NCBI RefSeq assembly: GCF_046557915.1
Contig: NZ_JBHEBG010000001.1
Location: 372,001 to 436,000 of the forward strand
Reading direction: 5' to 3'
DNA: 64,000 nucleotides
Source of the DNA: JBHEBG01 sp046557915
GTDB taxonomy: Bacteria; Bacteroidota; Bacteroidia; Flavobacteriales; Flavobacteriaceae
The translations under genes and the position numbers were made by a program. This document shows positions 59,974 through 64,000 of this stretch, piece after piece; positions within the stretch are counted from its first letter, which is position 1, and each line of letters opens with the position of its first letter. The notes below the pieces were generated by a model that saw only the letters and a list, made by a program, of their open reading frames with translations, searched no databases and was not told where the DNA came from.

Positions 59974-60732
59974 ATGAAAAAGTTGACCATCATTCTTATT
60001 TTGTTGCCCTTCTTTTTGGGGAGTGCACAGAATAATGCACTTTTTAGTAGGGCAACCAAGGCCTATAATGCCGGCGAATACGAAAAGGCCGTAGAGAGCT
60101 ATTTAAAAATTTTAGATAATGGGGAGCATTCTGCAGAGCTATATTATAACTTGGGAAATGCTTACTACAAAATGAGCCAAATAGCGCCTAGTATCTATTA
60201 CTATGAAAAAGCACTATTGTTAAAACCCAACGATCCCGAAATAAAGAACAATCTTAGTTTTGCACAAAATATGACGTTGGATGCTATAGAGCAATTACCA
60301 GAAACAGGGCTTTCAAAAATTTATAGGAATATTGTAGAGGTTTTGTCCTTCGAACAATGGGCCTACGTCTCGGTGGTCTGTATTATGATCTTTGTACTTG
60401 CCTATCTATTATTTTACTTTCTAAGATATTCTTCGCACAAGCGTATAGCTTTTGTAAGCAGTATTGTAGCTTTGATCATAGGAGTGATTTCCATTTTGCT
60501 TGCATACATTGAGTATACTGACTTTTCCGAAGATCAGCCTGCCATTGTATTCCAGGAAGAAAGTATTGTAAAATCCGAGCCAAATAATCGAAGTCAACAA
60601 GCGTTTAAATTACATGAAGGCACTAAGGTAAACGTATTGGAAGTATTGGACGATTGGAAAAAGATAGCACTTGTCGATGGCAAAACCGGATGGATTTCCT
60701 CCGAAGACATAAAATTGTTGAAAGATTTTTAG
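59974..60732 (+). CDS. batE: Aerotolerance protein BatE (TPR plus SH3)
   Basis: This 252-residue protein has a signal peptide (about 1-18, ending GSAQ), two TPR units (about 20-100: KAYNAGEYEKAVESYLKIL, AELYYNLGNAYYKMSQ), two membrane helices (about 130-180) and a bacterial SH3 domain at the C-terminus (about 205-252: HEGTKVNVLEVLDDWKKIALVDGKTGWISSEDI). This is the BatE arrangement, closing the Bat operon. A promoter-like element at 60766 begins the next unit, so the operon ends here, but no strong terminator hairpin is visible. Confidence 0.92.
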   Translation: MKKLTIILILLPFFLGSAQNNALFSRATKAYNAGEYEKAVESYLKILDNGEHSAELYYNLGNAYYKMSQIAPSIYYYEKALLLKPNDPEIKNNLSFAQNMTLDAIEQLPETGLSKIYRNIVEVLSFEQWAYVSVVCIMIFVLAYLLFYFLRYSSHKRIAFVSSIVALIIGVISILLAYIEYTDFSEDQPAIVFQEESIVKSEPNNRSQQAFKLHEGTKVNVLEVLDDWKKIALVDGKTGWISSEDIKLLKDF

Positions 60733-60765
60733 ACTTTCTTTAACAATATGTGATAGCAATACTTT

Positions 60766-60773
60766 TATCTTTG
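60766..60773 (+). promoter_or_regulatory. Candidate -7 element (TAtcTTTG) for the small gene at 60791 and SulP
   Basis: An exact TAnnTTTG match ends 17 bases before the ATG at 60791. The -33 region is weak. Confidence 0.5.
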
Positions 60774-60790
60774 GTAAAATTTCGAATTTA

Positions 60791-61093
60791 ATGTTCAAGT
60801 CTGTAGCCCATTTTATAATATCGTTTTTACTGATAGCCTCCATATTGGCACCATCGGTAGTTACCCTTTTGGATAACAGCGAGAATACGATGTGGGTGGT
60901 TGACTTTAATGAAGAAGAAAAAAAGAAGGAAGAAAAAAAGGAGCTGGTTGAAAAGGACTTTTTCCTTCATTTTTCTGATTTACATACGAATTTACTACTC
61001 AAAGAAAAAATAGATGACAACAACTTTCGTGTTGTCCTATACACAGATTACGCTACCGAAATTCTGCTTCCCCCGCCAGAACATACCATCTAA
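60791..61093 (+). CDS. Small exported or membrane protein of unknown function
   Basis: This 100-residue protein begins with a hydrophobic signal or anchor (FKSVAHFIISFLLIASILAPSVVTLL). A short stretch rich in Glu and Lys follows (DFNEEEKKKEEKKELVEKDFFL), and it ends LPPPEHTI. The closest thing I recall is small flavobacterial proteins beside SulP transporters, without function. Its Glu/Lys-rich region makes a soluble periplasmic tail likely. It has its own candidate promoter and precedes the SulP gene by 78 bases. Confidence 0.65.
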   Translation: MFKSVAHFIISFLLIASILAPSVVTLLDNSENTMWVVDFNEEEKKKEEKKELVEKDFFLHFSDLHTNLLLKEKIDDNNFRVVLYTDYATEILLPPPEHTI

Positions 61094-61171
61094 GTTATTT
61101 TACATTTTTCAACCTTTAACTAACTGTCTTCTTTTCCTTTTTGGGATGGAAGGCTAAATAACTTTTTTGAT

Positions 61172-62746
61172 ATGTTCAAGTATATTAAAAACGACTTGCC
61201 TGCAAGTATCGTTGTATTTTTTGTGGCATTACCTCTTTGTTTGGGTATTGCCTTGGCCAGTGGCGCACCTCTTTTTTCCGGATTGATTGCAGGAATTGTG
61301 GGTGGTATCGTTGTTGGCGCGTTAAGTGGATCTCAAATCGGGGTAAGTGGCCCCGCCGCCGGGTTGGCAGCTATAGTACTTACTGCTATAGGGGCCCTTG
61401 GTAGTTATGAAAACTTTTTACTGGCTGTTGTTCTAGGTGGTGCAATACAACTCCTTTTTGGGGTTCTAAAAGCCGGTATTATAGGTTATTATTTTCCTTC
61501 ATCCGTAATAAAGGGAATGCTTACCGGTATAGGTATCATTATTATCTTAAAACAAATACCACATTTCTTTGGATACGATGCGGACCCTGAGGGCGATTTT
61601 GCATTTTTTCAGATAGATGGGGAAAACACCTTCTCAGAAATTTTTAATTCGTTCAACTATATAAGTCCGGGTGCAACATTTATTGCCTTTGTAAGCTTGG
61701 CAATCCTTGTTCTTTGGGATAAGGTGCTCAGTAAAAAAGGGAAATTGTTTCAATTGGTTCAAGGACCTCTTGTAGCCGTAGCCGTAGGTATTATTTTCTT
61801 TGTGGCCACTAAAGGTTCCGCTACCTGGTCTATTTCTACCGATCACTTGGTAAGCGTTCCCATCCCGGAAGATGCCGCTTCCTTTATAGCCCAGTTTAGT
61901 TTTCCCAATTTTGGGGAAATCTCAAATCCAGAGATTTGGATAACAGCTTTCACCATTGCTTTAGTGGCTAGTTTAGAAACCTTGCTCTGTGTGGAAGCAA
62001 CGGATAAGTTAGACCCCCGAAAAAGAGTAACTCCCACCAATAGGGAGCTCTTAGCACAGGGAACAGGAAACATGATTTCCGGAATGATCGGCGGATTACC
62101 TATTACACAGGTAATAGTAAGAAGTTCTGCCAATATTCAATCGGGAGGAAGAAGTAAAATGTCCGCTATTATCCATGGGTTTTTTCTATTGACCTCTGTT
62201 ATCCTAATCCCGAAATTGTTGAATATGATTCCCCTGTCGGTATTGGCTGCCGTTTTGTTCATTGTAGGCTATAAATTGGCCAAGCCAGCACTATTTAAGA
62301 AAATGTATGACATGGGATGGAAACAGTTTATACCATTTACGGTTACCGTTTTGGGAATTATTTTCACAGATCTCCTAATTGGTATTGGTCTAGGCCTTGC
62401 CGTGGGTATTGTGGTAATTTTGATAAAAAGCTATCAAAATTCTCATTTTCTTCATTTGGAAGATAAGAGCAACGGAACCCATAAAATAAAAATGACGCTT
62501 GCCGAAGAGGTTACTTTCTTCAACAAAGGTGCCATTTTGAAGGAGTTAGATCAATTACCCGAAAATACGTATCTTGAATTGGATGTTAGGAAAACAAGAT
62601 ATTTGGACAATGATATTCTAGAGATTCTTGATGATTTTGTTGAAAAGGCGAAAAACAGGAATATAAATATTAAGCTAATCTCGGAGCGTGGTATCGCAGA
62701 AAATCCAAGTAGCTATATAGAATTTTTTAAATTAAGATCAGCATAA
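61172..62746 (+). CDS. SulP-family anion transporter, probable bicarbonate carrier
   Basis: This 524-residue inner-membrane protein of the SulP/SLC26 family has the signature DLPASIVVFFVALPLCLGIALASGAP at the N-terminus, GLIAGIVGGIVVGALSGSQIGVSGPAAGLAAIV, about 12-14 membrane segments, and a short STAS-like C-terminal region (LELDVRKTRYLDNDILEILDDF). It differs in sequence and length from the SulP at 14648. A carbonic anhydrase follows 10 bases later, and another SulP after that, the arrangement of bicarbonate-uptake or pH-handling loci. Bicarbonate is therefore the best guess for the substrate. Confidence 0.9.
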   Translation: MFKYIKNDLPASIVVFFVALPLCLGIALASGAPLFSGLIAGIVGGIVVGALSGSQIGVSGPAAGLAAIVLTAIGALGSYENFLLAVVLGGAIQLLFGVLKAGIIGYYFPSSVIKGMLTGIGIIIILKQIPHFFGYDADPEGDFAFFQIDGENTFSEIFNSFNYISPGATFIAFVSLAILVLWDKVLSKKGKLFQLVQGPLVAVAVGIIFFVATKGSATWSISTDHLVSVPIPEDAASFIAQFSFPNFGEISNPEIWITAFTIALVASLETLLCVEATDKLDPRKRVTPTNRELLAQGTGNMISGMIGGLPITQVIVRSSANIQSGGRSKMSAIIHGFFLLTSVILIPKLLNMIPLSVLAAVLFIVGYKLAKPALFKKMYDMGWKQFIPFTVTVLGIIFTDLLIGIGLGLAVGIVVILIKSYQNSHFLHLEDKSNGTHKIKMTLAEEVTFFNKGAILKELDQLPENTYLELDVRKTRYLDNDILEILDDFVEKAKNRNINIKLISERGIAENPSSYIEFFKLRSA

Positions 62747-62756
62747 AATCATAACT

Positions 62757-63386
62757 ATGAAAGCACAAACAAAAGAAACACAGGCGGCAATGACGCCCAT
62801 GGGTGCCATACAGCAACTAAAGAATGGCAATGTCAGATTTCAAAACAGCAGCGCTTTGGACAGGGACCTGCTAGGGCAGGTAAGCGAAACGGCCACAGGG
62901 CAGTATCCTTTTGCCACAATTCTAAGTTGCATAGATTCTAGGGTGTCTGCCGAACTAATTTTCGATCAAGGTGTTGGAGATATCTTTAGTGCCAGGGTCG
63001 CAGGGAATATTGTAAACGAAGATATCCTTGGGAGTATTGAATTTGCTTGCAAATTGGCGGGCACCAAAGTGGTGGTTGTCCTTGGCCATACCGGTTGCGG
63101 TGCGGTAAAAGGAGCTTGTGATGACGCCAAACTTGGGAATTTAACCGCTTTGGTAAGCAAAATAAAGCCCGCCGTAGAAGCGGTGAAAGAGCCTCAGGAT
63201 AACAGCTTGCGAAACTCCCAAAATGCCGTGTTCGTAGATGAGGTTGCTACTACAAACGTACATTTAACATTGGACAACATGAGACTTAAAAGCCCTGTTC
63301 TTAGCGATATGGAAGGCAATGGCGAAATACGTCTTGTAGGCGCAATGTATGATATCCGCAATGGAAAAGTGACATTTTTCGATTAA
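62757..63386 (+). CDS. Beta-class carbonic anhydrase
   Basis: This 209-residue zinc enzyme interconverts CO2 and bicarbonate in the cytoplasm. The zinc ligands are Cys58 (SCIDSRVSAE), His111 and Cys114 (LGHTGCGAVKGAC), with the Asp60-Arg62 dyad beside the first cysteine. It is of plant/bacterial beta type and lacks any signal peptide. It lies 10 bases after a SulP gene and is followed by a strong terminator. Together with the flanking transporters it should supply or capture bicarbonate. Confidence 0.94.
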   Translation: MKAQTKETQAAMTPMGAIQQLKNGNVRFQNSSALDRDLLGQVSETATGQYPFATILSCIDSRVSAELIFDQGVGDIFSARVAGNIVNEDILGSIEFACKLAGTKVVVVLGHTGCGAVKGACDDAKLGNLTALVSKIKPAVEAVKEPQDNSLRNSQNAVFVDEVATTNVHLTLDNMRLKSPVLSDMEGNGEIRLVGAMYDIRNGKVTFFD

Positions 63387-63406
63387 CCACAATCTTAATC
63401 GGAAAC

Positions 63407-63438
63407 AAGGCCAATGTTTAACAAAACATTGGCCTTTT
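63407..63438 (+). terminator. Rho-independent terminator after the carbonic anhydrase
   Basis: A perfect 13-bp stem (AAGGCCAATGTTT, 63407-63419, with its complement at 63424-63436) has a 4-base loop and a short T run. It separates the carbonic anhydrase from the next SulP gene. Confidence 0.9.
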
Positions 63439-63486
63439 CATTTTCATTAAAAATGTTATCTTAATAGCGTTACTATTAAAATAACT

Positions 63487-64000
63487 ATGAGCAAACTTTT
63501 TTCCAACTTTAAGGGCGACCTGTTTGGTGGTGTCACCGCCGGGATCGTTGCCCTTCCACTAGCACTTGCCTTTGGGGTTAGTTCTGGTCTAGGACCAAGC
63601 GCAGGTATATACGGAGCAATATTTATTAGTTTTTTCGCCGCACTGTTTGGCGGAACCAACACGCAGATTTCGGGGCCAACAGCTCCAATGACCGCGGTAA
63701 GTATGGTTGTAATCGCAGGTATTATTGCGGTTAACGACGGAAATGTGGCCAAAGCGCTTCCTGCTATCCTCTCTGTTTTTCTTTTGGCCGGTATTATGCA
63801 AATTGGTCTTGGCGCCTTAGGTCTTGGCAAATACATTAAATACATTCCATATCCGGTAGTTTCGGGTTTTATGACCGCCATTGGGGTAATTATTATAGTT
63901 ACTCAGGTTCTGCCTTCTGTAGGTTACTACCCTAAAGAGGATGAAACCTATGTGCAAGAATTTAAACCAGAGGCCGAAGAACTTATCCTTGAGAATATAT
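63487..64000 (+). CDS. Second SulP-family transporter (runs off the right edge)
   Basis: The frame opens at the ATG at 63487 and stays open to the end (171 codons). The visible part has the SulP start (LFSNFKGDLFGGVTAGIVALPLALAFGVSSGLGP), GGTNTQISGPTAPMTAVSMVVIAG and PYPVVSGFMTAIGVIIIV. This is closer to the classical SulP pattern than the SulP at 61172. The STAS domain is beyond the window. It is third in the carbonic anhydrase neighbourhood but behind a terminator, so it probably has its own promoter. Confidence 0.9.
   Translation, partial: MSKLFSNFKGDLFGGVTAGIVALPLALAFGVSSGLGPSAGIYGAIFISFFAALFGGTNTQISGPTAPMTAVSMVVIAGIIAVNDGNVAKALPAILSVFLLAGIMQIGLGALGLGKYIKYIPYPVVSGFMTAIGVIIIVTQVLPSVGYYPKEDETYVQEFKPEAEELILENI

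Overview
The window reads as a chromosomal segment of a marine-type Flavobacteriaceae bacterium (Bacteroidota). The evidence is a TonB-dependent receptor with an N-terminal carboxypeptidase-like domain, the aerotolerance (Bat) operon in its Bacteroidota order, many short-leader lipoproteins, sparse Shine-Dalgarno sequences, and several matches to the Bacteroidota -7 promoter element TAnnTTTG. I see no tRNA, rRNA, CRISPR array, transposase, integrase or phage gene. Base composition looks uniform, so this is mostly core genome with a few accessory operons. The assignment rests on gene content read by eye, not on a database search.

Layout. 1-5.4 kb: left-truncated ileS, a repeat-bearing lipoprotein, then recO and a TonB receptor. 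5.4-13.8 kb: gdhA, a cystathionine gamma-synthase/lyase, small stress or unknown proteins, a DMT transporter, a nitronate monooxygenase, a YheT-type hydrolase and a lipoprotein cytochrome c. 13.9-23.7 kb: a methyltransferase, a SulP transporter, a PhyH dioxygenase divergent from an AraC regulator, gpsA, an FGE-fold protein followed by a Tat-exported Gfo/Idh oxidoreductase, and a membrane-LytTR regulator. 23.8-37.7 kb: a PDZ-hydrolase fusion, glpD, PBP1C and alpha-2-macroglobulin (a known functional pair, here about 2 kb apart), CvpA and a CAP lipoprotein. 37.8-41.5 kb: 3-hydroxyanthranilate dioxygenase, a DUF1304 protein, an ALDH7-type dehydrogenase, an intergenic two-hairpin region and a membrane HhH protein. 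41.6-45.6 kb: an acyl-ACP desaturase and an SPFH/zinc-ribbon/phosphatase operon. 45.8-51.5 kb: fructokinase plus amylosucrase, and an AlbA_2/SDR/aldo-keto reductase operon. 51.7-60.7 kb: moxR, DUF58, a BatD-like protein and batABCDE. 60.8-64 kb: SulP, beta-carbonic anhydrase and a second, right-truncated SulP.

Cooperating sets. PfkB and amylosucrase are one base apart and would split sucrose and phosphorylate the released fructose. PBP1C and the thioester-bearing alpha-2-macroglobulin fit periplasmic defence and wall repair. The MoxR/Bat operon is a membrane VWA/TPR complex. SulP and carbonic anhydrase suggest bicarbonate handling.

No entirely new system is obvious. The best second looks are the FGE-fold protein lacking the catalytic cysteines with its Tat-oxidoreductase partner, the SPFH/zinc-ribbon/phosphatase operon, the BatD-like protein with an extra second membrane segment and C-terminal domain, the amylosucrase operon with inverted repeats in its promoter, the two-hairpin intergenic RNA candidate after the ALDH gene, and a 10-bp palindrome shared by three intergenic regions.
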